From the NCBI RefSeq assembly GCF_900496995.4, contig NC_044029.1, positions 6,138,001-6,202,000 of the forward strand: DNA of 64,000 bases, written 5' to 3'. The position numbers and the translations under genes were made by a program. The notes below the pieces were generated by a model. The model was not told the DNA's origin, made no database searches, and saw nothing but the letters and a program-made list of their open reading frames with translations. Shown here one piece after another: positions 13,301 through 25,182 of the stretch. Every line of letters begins with the position of its first letter. Position 1 is the stretch's first letter. The stretch comes from Aquila chrysaetos chrysaetos (taxonomy: Eukaryota > Chordata > Aves > Accipitriformes > Accipitridae).

Positions 13301-15909
13301 ATTCTCTAATGGTAATGTTTGTCAATACAGTGTGCCCTTGTGATTATTCATTACAAGAAGACAAAAACATTGGCATGTGATAGAACCAGAAAATATAGCT
13401 TAGTGCAACATTTTAGAGATTAATTTGTTATGGGATAAAGACACTCTGCAAAGCAAATGTCCATTTGTTTCTGTCATTACGATTGCAAATTAATTTTTTA
13501 CAGTACAACTTAATCAGCAACTATTCACACACAAGATATTTAGGCATAAGCTAAGGTCCAGGTTGCAGTAGCCCCCAGGTGTCACTATCAGATTTGACAA
13601 GCACAGCATCCCACAGCCCGTGACATGGCTGTGGTCACACAGCCACTCAGGCCTCTTCAGGCTCAGGTCCCTCCACACACTTCGATTTGCACAAAAGTGG
13701 AAAGGTGTCATATACGATAGATTTCATGTTTGGCAGGTCAATTTTGACAACTGAAACTAGTAACTCTGGTAGATTGTCAGAATAAGATGGAGCTGGAGAT
13801 AAGGATGGCCTAGATAAACACCTGTTTCTAATTAGGTTCGTTCTTCTAAAGTCCTCTATGAAATACTGAAAGAATTTTGTATTCCTGCACAGAACAAAGC
13901 GAGATGTAAATTTAAAACTCATTAATACTAATTATCAAGCAAGTTTCCTAACAAAGTCACATCCTTAGCAATTCTGTACTTGAAAACACTTCTTGCCATG
14001 ATAGAAACATGAAAAAGGACACTTAGCAGGGATTTCTTCTTTGCTTTTGGTCTCTCTACATATTTTGCCTGTATTCCCAAGTCACTTAATTTAAGAATGC
14101 TTATGAAACCTATATCCATTGGTTAAAACTTTAGAAACTTATTTCAAGTCTAAACTGTTTTACTGACACATTGTTATTAAATACTAACTTTGCAAAAAGC
14201 ACACTCATTTTAGCAATGTCTTGGTAGGAGATCTGAAACTAAAACATCCCTATCATCTAGTATAAACATCTAGTTGAACAATTTAAGTAACAAATCAATA
14301 ATTTTTAAGGTAGTTACCTTTATTATTCCCTAAACAGGAACCAGGCCTAAGATTCATCTCGCTGACTTTACGCATCTACCATGTAGACGCGTGTGTCTGA
14401 ACAAGTGTCCCTGGGCTCCCCTCAATAGATGAAGGCACTTTTAGAGTGATTCAGGCCATATTGCCTAAAATAAATCTTAAGAATTGTGCTCCAGAAATGC
14501 TTGTTTCTCCCAATGAAACTACAGAAAGCTGAAAGGAACCTGCTCACCTATAGGCATTGCACCCTAGACCTCTAAGTGAAATGACCCCAACACAAATCTC
14601 TTCATACAGCATTGAGCCAGAGCAAGTTGTGTACTTGTGTCCCTTATTTTAATTGTGACCTTATGTCTCTGAGACAATGGCGATGCTACTGTTCTGCATG
14701 TTTCCACCGTCTCATGAGGGAAGCGCATCACTTAGGCCCCCACTCAGATGGGTGGGAGGCAATGTCACCATTGCTCTGCTAGCCTGGCTTAATGGTGGTG
14801 ACTGGGAGAGGCTATTGCCACAAGCAGTCCTCGCGTGGTATCTTTTAAAAGGCAGCAGCCATTGGAAAGCTTGGTAAAAGAAAGGTAGAAGTGGATGTGT
14901 GCTTCATTTAGATGTCTGTTTGGTGATTTTTTTTTTTTTAACTTTTGGACCCATGTCTGTAGATAACAGTGAGGAATTTCACTGAGCGCCACTTGGTACA
15001 ACGTTGGAGAGACAGAGCTCCTCCACCTTTCTGTCTTTGCTGTGAGTGAGACACTCCGGAATTGCCAATGGTGTAAAAATGCCACACAGCTTTCTCTCAG
15101 GAGAATCTCTGTCTAGGGGAGGCATTATAAGGAGGATCTTTATGGCTGCCACAGCATGGGTGTGAGAGAGCACTGCACTGGATTGCGGAAAAGAAGCAAA
15201 ACTCCCATAATCCCCATATAACGGGCAAGCACAGAACTGTCGGTTCTCACCTGCACTGAGATGAGAGCAGATGACCAAGAAACTGAGATGAGGGTCATGG
15301 CAGTCTCCTGTTCAGTAAACTGAGAAAAAACTCAGGGCAGCAAAGAATCCAGCCCATATATCATCCACATAGTCAAGACATATGTTTGTATTTAATGTTG
15401 GTGAAAACAGGAATGTGTTTTTAACGTTGTCATTGCACATCAGATACTTTACAAGGCTCTGAGTTAATTGCAGAGACCTTTCTTGCCTACAGTAGTAGTT
15501 AAATATCCATAATTACTCTCTAATCAAGTATTTGGTCTTTCAATGACTTGTTAATGTAAATGAAAAATCTGAGCTTCCTTGTTAACCTTATTCCATTTAT
15601 TGGGGTTACCTGCATTGTAGGCTGCCAGCTTTTATTCAAGGATTTGCTAAAGCTGATGTCTTTAACAGCATTCAACTACCTAACATACCAGCAAAAGAAG
15701 CACCAAAAATATTCAAACCACATTGGAAAGTATTTACCATGACTTTAGATTCAGCCTTTGCAAAACATCCAGTCCTCAAATAATTGGAGAGAAGGATATA
15801 AGACTTAATTATAAGGAAAAATCATCCAAAGCTATTAATTCTCCCCTTTTCTGGAAATATCCCAGATGAACACAGAAAACCAAATCTCCCCAGCAATTCA
15901 GGAAGAGTG

Positions 15910-15926
15910 AAAAAAAAAAAAAAAAA
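15910..15926 (+). repeat. Poly-A tract
   Basis: An uninterrupted run of 17 A residues. Confidence 0.9.
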
Positions 15927-18900
15927 CAAGCCCATAAGCAAACAAGTCAATACATACAGCCTATTTTCCTTGCACAGTGTGCTGTACTTTATCACAGCAG
16001 AGAGGTATGTTTAGTACCCAGTAGGCATGTGAAATAGTTAGCATAACCAGTTCATAAGACAGTTGAGATTCACAGTATCTGGCTGTGGCCAGCTTGTTTC
16101 AAATTAGATTAGTCCAACCTAATTTTCTATTCATGTTATGTACAGTTCTTTGAGGTGGAAGGCTATCAACTCAGGGCAGGCAAACGAGACTCCGAGATTA
16201 AGTCCTCTTGAAGAGATGTGTAAATTATGTCCTTTCCTCTCGTGTGTCATTCCTACACCCAGCATATAAATATCACACTGAGTGACGTTAATGAATGTGC
16301 AAATGTGCAGTAAGTTTGGGGATATTAAAGCAGCCCCAACCTACCATCCCAGGGAAATCTGTGCGTCTGTGACTAACTGGGTATTTATCATTTCCTGAGC
16401 TCCATGCTGGCAGCCACCCAGCAGAGTGTGTACAGTGAAATTAGAATAGATTGGGAGGCAGGACTTTGTTCCAAATTGATCTGGATGACGATAGCAATTC
16501 TGAAAGCTTTTTTAAAGGTTCATTGTGTGTTTCTAAAAAGGAGGGGGGAGAAACATTTAGGAAAATAACAGGAAGGAAATCGAAGGCCAGGATATATACT
16601 CTTTTATTATTATTATTTGATTCTCCTACAGCGTTGTTTTGTTATCATCAACATAACAGCTAGAGCTTGCTAACGTCACGTGCAGAAATGCATGGAACAG
16701 GAATGAAGAAAATACTATTCCTAGTCATCTATTTATTATTTAGTAATTTTTCCTACTGCAAGTGCTTGCACTGTAAAGACCAAAAAGTTTTATCAATTGT
16801 GTCAATTCCAGCGAGGAAAAAAAATGGCATTACTCTTGATAGGAATAATCCAGTTTTGTCATGTGGTTGATAGGTCTTTACCTGTCAGTTTACTGTTGAG
16901 TTTTACTCTACCCTTGCAAATGCTAGGTGAACACACAACCCCAGATTAGCTTATTTTTCTCCTGTAACACTCAATATCTACAGTATTTAGCAGGATATTT
17001 TAGTAAATGTATGTGCTATTTTTTGTTATTTGCACTCTTCCGTAAAATGATTTGTGAAGTGGTAAGTCAAAAACAATAAAGATGTCAAGCATCAGCATTA
17101 ATTTCATTAGCTTACCAGAAGCACTGATAATTTCTTATGCTTTGAACGCTTGCCAGAAAGATAGACGAGGCACACAGTTCACCAGGCATCAGAGTATTCA
17201 GGGTGTAACTGCTTAAAAACAAGATCAGATACAATGGAAAAAATATAACTCGTGAGATGACAGACTTTTAAATAATTACAGCAGGAACTGACCTTGTGGC
17301 ACTATTTCTTCATTCCTTATGACTCAGTATAGAAGATGAGCTAAAACTAACTGGAGTAATTCTGTTTTCACCAAGTGCCAGAACTCTGTGTATACGGTCC
17401 TCAAAGTTATTCCCGTACTGCCGTCTTTACGTTGCCTGGACAATCATCGACCCAGCTCCGTGCTGTAAGAGATATGATGGTAAGAGGATGGCTGCTGCTC
17501 TGAATGTTGAATACACAGATTTATACCTCAGATTTGACCACCAATAAGAATACAGTTCATGGTATATCTGAGCCATTCCCCAAGGACATCTCGAGAACTA
17601 GATTGCCACCTATGACTAGCTGATTTGAACCTATACTTGCCAAAAGCAACATACTCAGTTCACTTGGTGACATCTTTGGCCATCCTTTGATATGACTCAT
17701 GTTGAGTTATACCTTTTCTTCAAACATAACTCTTGTAGGCCTGGGTTCTGGTTTTAAGGTACATGTTAAGTGTTTTTAACATATAACCCTCAGCCATGTA
17801 ATTTCCATGCTATCAGAGAAAAAGAAAAATTGGGGAAAGCTCTGTTCTCTTTACATCAGTAAAATTCCTGTTTGGTGCCAGAGTAAGCAGCCATTTTCAT
17901 GACCCTTTGCTATCACTAGTGAGCACTAAAAAATTTCTCAGCCAAAACAATCGCGTTCTTCGCTTCCTTCTCCTTCAGAGCACCACAGAGCAGGGCTTTC
18001 ATATTTAAAGCCATGCAAGGCATCCTCTAAACCTTTGGAACAATAACGTCAGAACCTAAGCAATTCAAAGGAAACAGCTTCCTCAAAACTGGAATCCTCT
18101 TTTGCATGGGCAGCTGCGTCTCAATGGAGCGCAGCTTCCCGTCCTCCTTGCAGCCCTCAAATGTTCATTGCCTTTGATCTGGCTCCCCTTGCAGCTGCTC
18201 AGCAGCAGATCTAGGAGCTCCATAAGGATGTGATACAGCTCTGAGCTCTGTTACTGCCTGGCCTGACTTGTCCCAGTTTCCAGAAATGATCTGGCTAGTC
18301 TGAAAGCAACAGTGCAGCAGAGCACAATATCCCCTTTCTGTGTCCTTCATGTGTCCACGCTAAGCCATAAATCTCAAGGGAGCTCTGACTCAGCTGAGAT
18401 CCTCAGAAGGGGAATTTCTTATGGTCCAGAGAGAAATATAAAATGGTGCTGAGGAAACATCACAGCCGCTTCTGCAAGCAGGTGGGGTTGTACACAAAAA
18501 AAACCCTCAAGAGAGCAGTGTACTAAACAGATGCTTCACACAGATTTCCATGGAGTCAAGGAAGGCAGAAACAAACTGCCTGGCATCTGACATCCTCTAA
18601 AGCTTTGCAGTGTTGTAGTTAGGATATTTTAAAATAGAGATTTGCAGGTAGGGAACTAACTACGTACTACTGAGTGCCAGCTAGGCTGTTACAACACTCA
18701 CTTCTCACAGATACACAGTTTGCTGCAGAGTGCAAATGGAGTCCATTTTCTTCTCCTGTTCCGTGACCTCGGACCATATTGGCTTATTGTGTAACACCAT
18801 GGAAAGAGAAGAGGAGAGAAAACAGCAAATTTTGGATAGCAAAATCTTCTCCCATGAGCCATTGAGCTCTCTTTACAGCCAAATACCTTAATGGCATAAA

Positions 18901-21900
18901 CACATTTTCAGTAATCCATCCCATCTTTTTTTAAGAAGTTCTTTGTAGGAGCCTGATCAACATGAATGGTGCCCAAACATTCCTTGCACTCCAGAAGGAC
19001 TTGGTGGGCACCACGTCACTTTCCCAATGGTGAATAACGAGTTACTGGTAATGGCAGTTACTGATAACGTGTACCTCTCTCCCTTGTGGGTTAACAAGAC
19101 AACAGCGTTAACTTCAGTCTCTGTAAGTTAAAATTTCCCATTTACTGCTGATAAAGGGAAAATGTAGAAGACCTAGCACAACAGATAAGCAGTATACTAC
19201 TGTTAAGTTAGAGCTGAACAATCATACTGTCAGTACCTTCAGCCTAGCAGCCGCCTTTGGTGGGCTGGCCTGGCTTTCTTCTGTTATCTCTCAGGTAAAG
19301 AGCATCGAGCAGATTTTTAGCTTTCTTGAAAGCAGCATTTGTATTCCAGTACCTGCTACACTTTTGCTAAGCATGCTTAAGAACTTCTCAGTCAATTTTT
19401 AGAAGTGGTCTTTGAAGTTTTAGGGGGCATGAGTTTGTTGCAGATGCCAGGAAGAAACCTAGGAGGGGAATACTTCCAAAGTATATATTGTTTGTTGTCT
19501 GGTTGCTGAAAGAAACAAGGGTTATGTGATGTCAATGTCTATCTATCAGTTCCTTTAATAACTTCTGAATCCACTGCTGATTTTCTGCCATCTTTGGTGG
19601 ATGGCAAAATATCCCAAATTTATTAAATTCTCAGAAAGTAAGTGAAAGCTGAGAAACTCAGTGATAACCTCACTGAGCAAAAGGTTAAAATGAGAGCTCA
19701 TACTTCATTTGTCATCACAGATACTATCTATGAGCTCAACTTTAACACACAAATCCATAGGAAACCAGGCTCGAGGAGTACTGCTGCTCACCAAATTAAC
19801 CTCAAAGGTATAAGAGAAATCTGTATTTTTATGTACAAAATAACATCCGTAGAAGGGGGAGGATTGTCTCGCATAGCTCTGCATAAGCTTTTTGTATTTG
19901 TTTGAATTAACTGAACAGCAGAATACAAGTTGTGCCGTGGTATGTAGCTTCTGCATGACTTTGGATTTCGTTAAAGTTTCAAGCAACCCTAAAATCACTT
20001 TAGTAACATCAGCTAGGTGATTTCAGAGTACCTATATGTAGCTTAGGTTGCTGTTCCAGACTTTCGACGACAAAATATATACCCAGTGGAAAAGCTGGCG
20101 TAAAATGCAAAATAAAAGATGGCAACCAATTAAACTTGGCAAACAATCCCTAGCCAATGATCCCTTAAATGAATATTACCTCTTTTTTTCTGTACTCAAA
20201 CTGCCCATGGGCACGCTGAAGTTTTCATTCAGTATTCAAAGTTATTTTAATTATCTTTTTTGATTAATCTGTGGCATACAGTGGTTTCCTGTGGGTATTG
20301 AATATTCAAAACTTAAACTGTACTCGTAGTTCTATTGCACAAATGAGCCACATCCTTGGGTACCTTGTTCTCCTCCCCTGAGAATGATCTCATTGCAATC
20401 ATCACCAGGTACCTGTTAAGTGGCTATATGTATTTCTTAGGAAATTTTAAGATTTTTAAGAGTTTTACTAGATCAAATATCTTTTTAATTTGAAATTGGA
20501 TGATCAAAAGTGTCTCTCAACATTTGCTTGAAAGGGGGTGAGTCTAAGAACTTTCAGCAATATTGGTGGGAAGCAAATCCCACACAATGTGCAAGCACAA
20601 TAAAACAGTGGAATGTATCACTTTGATAATATATGAATATTTATGGATTGGATTTTTTACAACAACTATGTCACACGACATGTCTAAACAGCTTCTTAAA
20701 GCTGTTCTTCATCTATAAAGGTTTAATATGGAGAAACATAATTTATTCAATCCTTTGCTTATTTCATTCAATCCTAGATCCTTTTGATAGCTCTCTTTTT
20801 CTCACTCCCTCCATAGCTTGTGCTGCTGTCCTTGCCAATGGCTTCCCTCAAGTAATAACCCAGGTATCCTTTGATGCAAGGTTACACAATGGCAGGAGAC
20901 ACAAAATCTGAAGTGTTCTGTTAAGATGTATATTGGTTTTTCATTATAAAGTTTCCTCCCTTTGAAGTTCTAAGGAAACTACAATTTCCTTTCCCCTGCT
21001 GTAAGATATATATTCACTCGCAGTTAAAAACATCTCCCATAACAATTCATTTCCCAGGCCTCATCAATACTTAGGTGCAGTTCAAACAGCACCTTTGATC
21101 TGCACACAGTTCCTCAAAAAATCTTTATCCTTCCATTCAGGTGATGAGGAATCCTACCAAGAAATGGCTTCTTACAGCTAACTAAATGAGACTAAGCAAT
21201 ATCGTATTAACATGCATATGAAAAGCCCACATCAGTAATTTATTTGTACAATGTCGAACACTCTGCTCAGTTAGACCAGTGGAGAAGACAGTTTTAAAAT
21301 CATGAATTCACTTACAATGCTGTGCATCAAATAAACCCTTGTTTGCCATTCTGTATCAGATTGTACTCCACGACAGTAGTGACTACACTTGGGAGCTAGC
21401 CATTTATCTTGTTTAAAACAAGGACTTTTGAGGCCAATGGGCTGCAGTAACTCTATATAAAAAGTGGTTGCATTTTTATGCCTTTGCTAAGTTTTGTGGC
21501 CAAGTGGCTCACCTCGTAAGCATTATGCTATGTAAGCCGTACACAGAGTGAGTATTTATGCGAAGCATCCCACTGAGTTTAGTGAGGCTATACGTGTACC
21601 CTCTCAAAAATGCAAGTGTGGTTCATACAGCGTAGCCTTTGGCATGTGTCTGAGACTGCACAGAGCTCAAAAAGCGATGGCCCTGCAATCTGCTGGCTGC
21701 AGCTTGCGGGGGACAAGCAGAGAGCAGTAAATTAGAACTGCAACTCAGAGCTGTGCCATCATCACTTACAAGTACTTATAAATTGTTTATCCTCCCCCTT
21801 CATGCTGTAGCTATAGGCTTTCATGTTCCTACATCTGCTAAATATGACTGCTCCGCTTACTTACCTATCTCCCAGAAAGATAGCGAAGCTCACTTACAGC

Positions 21901-23539
21901 TTACATCACACGCTAAGGGGTAAAGCACCAGCTTTTTGCTGAGCATTGTCATCTGTCTTAATTTTGATTGATTTCCTTTTGCCTGTATTTGATCAGATTA
22001 CAGGCAAACATGGGTTAAGAGTAACAGCTAATGCGACAAGACTGAATTCTTCCTTCTCTGTGGATGTGAGTCTAACAAAAAAGAGAGTGCAGGAGCGGCA
22101 TAAGCCAGTAGTAAATGGCTTGGTTTTCATTCACATACCCCCTTTGGCTCCTCATCACAGCACCCTCCTTTGGCTTGCCACAAGCCACCCCTTTCCAGAA
22201 GCAGCTACGCAGAGCGAGGGCAAATTATAGCAGGGCCTTATCCTTCACCAGTAAACCAGTCAGGTGAAAGGACATGTTTGGTTTTGCACGCAAATGTAAT
22301 GCTGGTCTGGTTTCAGACAATATCACTCAGTCACTGTCACTGCAGTAACTGGCAGTGAGTGCTACCCAGGGCCATTGCGGTGTCCTCGCCTCCATGCGGA
22401 GATGGGAGTGCAGATCGGCTACGGATCGGCGTGATCCTACCGCCTGGTTAACAAGAATAAATGGGAACAAAAGAAAGAACTTGTACTCACAGACTTCCTT
22501 TCACCTAATGAGCACACCACGCTTTGCTGTGCATGTTATTCTTAGTGTCCCCATGGCAATTTGATCATCTAAGATGCAGGAGGGATTGGCTTGGTCAGTC
22601 CACCTAAAGGGTTCATGGCAGAACTGAGATCTACGTATCTTTACTCCCAGCCCTCTGCTTTGAGCGCTAGATGATGTTGATGACTAGATTCTTTGAGGTT
22701 ATCTGAAAGCTTGCTCAGACACATCCATTTCCAGGCAATATCACGGAGATACCTCCTTTCTTTAAAATTGACTGCGATTGAAATCTACAATAAACTCCAT
22801 TTAATATATTGCCAAGCTGATGTATAGCTTCGAATTCAGTCTGTGAAGACTCATCTTTTTAAGTGCAGAAACTCTTCAGTCACTGAGAAAAACCTGAAAA
22901 GCTCCCACAGTCTCACAGGGAGTATTAACCTCTGGTGGGGATCTGTCTTAATACACCAGAGAACAAGGGTTAACATAGTCTGACAAGAAGCATGAGGGAT
23001 TAGCAGAAGGAAAAAGCCTTCTAATGGCCTAGGGTATAAACATGATTATAAGGGAAATTTATAATTTTGCCCAGCAAATTTCAAGCAAACCAGCCAAGCT
23101 ACATTAGGATTTTAATGACATTTTCTCTTACTACCAAGGACGCTGTGCCAGAAGCCCTCAGGCCTGCCTGCAGTCATATTACTATACTTGCAAAGCATAC
23201 TGACCCCAAAGACGGTGCAGTCTATTTCTGTCACAGATTAAGTGACCTCTGCACTTTTTGCGTCTGGCTGTGGAGAAAGCTGCAGGTGGAGGAATGTTCA
23301 TCCCTCAGTTAAGCTAAACCTTTGTTTGCTGTGTTCACATGAATAACTTATAGGGCCTTGGCATCATGAACAGCAGCGCTGACACAGTTGACATGACAGC
23401 ACTATAGACTGAATCCCGATCTGCCCTCCGAGGAGAAGATGGGATGTTTGCTCGTTTCGCATTTCACCAAGTCGGGCTGCTCAACTATTTATAAGATGAA
23501 TAGAAATTTCCACTACTTCAGCTGACACACCTGCCTTTA

Positions 23540-23844
23540 CCTAGCAACTGCTCGGAGGGAGCCGGCTGAGACAGAGGAGGCTTTGAGAGGCGCAGCCCGG
23601 CGGGGAGGCCGCTGCCGCGGCCCCGCCAGCCCTCTGCGTGCCGGCTCCGTCCTCTTGGCAAGATGGCGGCCCGCTCCGCTCCCCTCAGCTAGAGCTATCG
23701 GTACCCGCCGTGGCCCAGGAGAGGAAGGGCCTGCCTGCGTCGCCTTCCCCGGGGCGGCGAGCGGCGCGAGAGCGGCGTGGAGCTCTGCGGACGCCTCGGG
23801 TCGCGTGGGACACGGCGTGGGGAGACTGCCCCGCCTGGCGTGGG
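23540..23844. promoter_or_regulatory. CpG island, candidate promoter
   Basis: This is the densest CpG region in the window and very GC-rich, with clusters such as CCGCTGCCGCGGCCCCGCC. A YY1-type site, AAGATGGCGGC, lies at 23660-23670 on the plus strand; this motif often sits just downstream of the transcription start of CpG-island promoters. CCTAGCAAC at 23540-23548 resembles an RFX (X-box) half-site. On the minus strand a splice-donor-like GCTAG|GTAAAG occurs at 23541/23540. The ATG inside the YY1 motif opens only a nine-codon frame on the plus strand. The sequence supports a promoter, possibly bidirectional, but shows no associated coding exon. A non-coding RNA or the 5' end of a distant gene are both possible. 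Confidence 0.6.
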
Positions 23845-24690
23845 GTGACCACCTCGGTGGCATGAAGTGACCACCACAGTGGTGTGAAGTGACCACCATG
23901 GTGGCATGGGGTGACCACCTCGGTGGCATGAAGTGACCACCATGGTGGCATGGGGTGACCACCTCGGTGGCATGAAGTAAGTGACCACCACGGTGGCATG
24001 GGGTGACCACCACAGTGGTGTGAAGTGACCACCACGGTGGCATGAAGTGACCACTACGGTGGCATTAAGCAACCACCATGGTGGCATGGGGTGGCCACCT
24101 CGGTGGCATGAAGTGACCACCATGGTGGCATGGGGTGACCACCTCGGTGGCATGAAGTGACCACCATGGTGGCATGGGGTGACCACCACGGTGGCATGAA
24201 GTGACCACCACAGTGGCGTGAAGTGACCACCATGGTGGCATGAAGTGACCACCACGATGGCATGGGGTGACCACATCGGTGGCGTGAAGTGACAACCACG
24301 GTGGCATGGGGTGACCACCATGGTGGCGTGAAATGACCACCACAGTGACATGAAGTGACCACCATGGTGGCATGTGGTCACCACCACGGTGGCATGAAGT
24401 GACGTTCCCAGTGGCACAGTGCTACTGCCCATCCTGCTGCAGCACAGCCCCATGTGCTCCCCACGCCATGTGGGCCCTTCGGGGTGCCTGGTGGTCCCTG
24501 AAAGTGCGGGGATCCCACCCGGCACCAGGCAGAGGCCATTTTCACCCAGCTCCAGGCCCATGGGAACGCACCCACCACCTCCTGGTCGTTTGCTGGTTTT
24601 GACGCGAACAAGGGAGGGTGAGGAGCACCACCCAACCCAAGGCGCTTGACCAGAACTTGGTTTCTTGCCGAATCGTGACCTGGCGCACAC
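23695..24690 (-). other. 331-codon ORF created by the minisatellite, probably not a gene
   Basis: The longest ORF in the window starts at 24690 and reads through the whole minisatellite on the minus strand. Three 22-bp units make 66 bases, so the product repeats every 22 residues with motifs such as CHHGGHF, MPPRWSP and HATVVVT. The repeat unit has no minus-strand stop, and 22 is not a multiple of three, so each frame cycles through the same peptide. ORF length therefore says nothing about coding here. The flanking unique parts match no family I know and there is no supporting codon bias. Translation cannot be excluded. Confidence 0.7.
23845..24417 (+). repeat. 22-bp minisatellite, about 25 complete units
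   Basis: A tandem array with a 22-bp period. By hand I count 25 near-complete units and a decaying 26th at 24399-24417. The unit consists of GTGACCACC, two variable bases (TC, AT, AC), GGTGGCATG, then AA or GG. Several neighbouring units alternate the AA and GG endings, suggesting 44-bp higher-order duplication. A 4-bp insertion (GTAA, 23977-23980) breaks the period once. Many units contain the perfect palindrome CCACCATGGTGG. The array abuts the CpG island on its left. All three minus-strand frames are open through the array. Confidence 0.95.
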
Positions 24691-25166
24691 GTAGTGCCCG
24701 CAGTCACTGCGATTTCACGTTTGTCTTGCGTGTCAGTAGGGTGTCTCAGGCAGGCTAATCTTCCAAAGAAGCCTTCTAGGGGCGGAAAAGCCACTTTAAC
24801 AGTAATTAAAATATAGATGAGCTAGTACAACCAGGGAAGAACACATGAAAAATGACACTTTCCTACTTTCAGGCTGTAACTGTGGAGAGGGCCTGACAAA
24901 AGTCTGCGATAACGGGCCTAGAGCCAGAGGAGCCAGAAGACCTGCTTTTACAGCAATACTGAATCGAGTCCTAGTCAGGAATAAAATCCCATAGTCCCGG
25001 TGGCTTCAGACACACAAAACTGAGGAAGAGAGAGTCCCTACATGGGATGCTGCAGCCCAATTTAAGGCAGGAATTGACAAGGACATTGAACAGACAAAGA
25101 GGGGGTGGCAGCAAGAGGAACATGTGCTAGCACAGATTCATCATGCTTGCCGTTGCCAGGCTAAGC

Positions 25167-25182
25167 AAAAAAAAAAAAAAAA
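25167..25182 (+). repeat. Poly-A tract
   Basis: A run of 16 A residues followed by a short A-rich tail to about 25208. Confidence 0.9.

Larger units (their letters stand above)
5599..23540. other. 18-kb AT-rich stretch, no gene recognised
   Basis: I read both strands and found no frame that matches a known protein family, no RNA gene and no intact mobile element. Two overlapping minus-strand frames at 7246-7830 and 7509-7811 are the longest, but their composition is ordinary for chance ORFs. Simple repeats are at 8159-8174 (T), 8918-8929 (T), 10352-10366 (A), 14929-14939 (T), 15910-15926 (A) and 16612-16627 (TTA). Conserved non-coding elements may be present but cannot be seen without alignment. 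Confidence 0.6.

Noticed and set aside
22325-22365. Possible hairpin around CACTGTCACTGCAG and GCAGTGAGTG
   Set aside because: The stem needs a two-base bulge and is only about ten pairs long, within chance expectation.
23695-24690. 331-codon ORF as a real gene for a His/Pro/Trp-rich repeat protein
   Set aside because: The 22-bp repeat lacks minus-strand stops in any frame, so length is an automatic consequence of the array. No independent coding evidence is visible.
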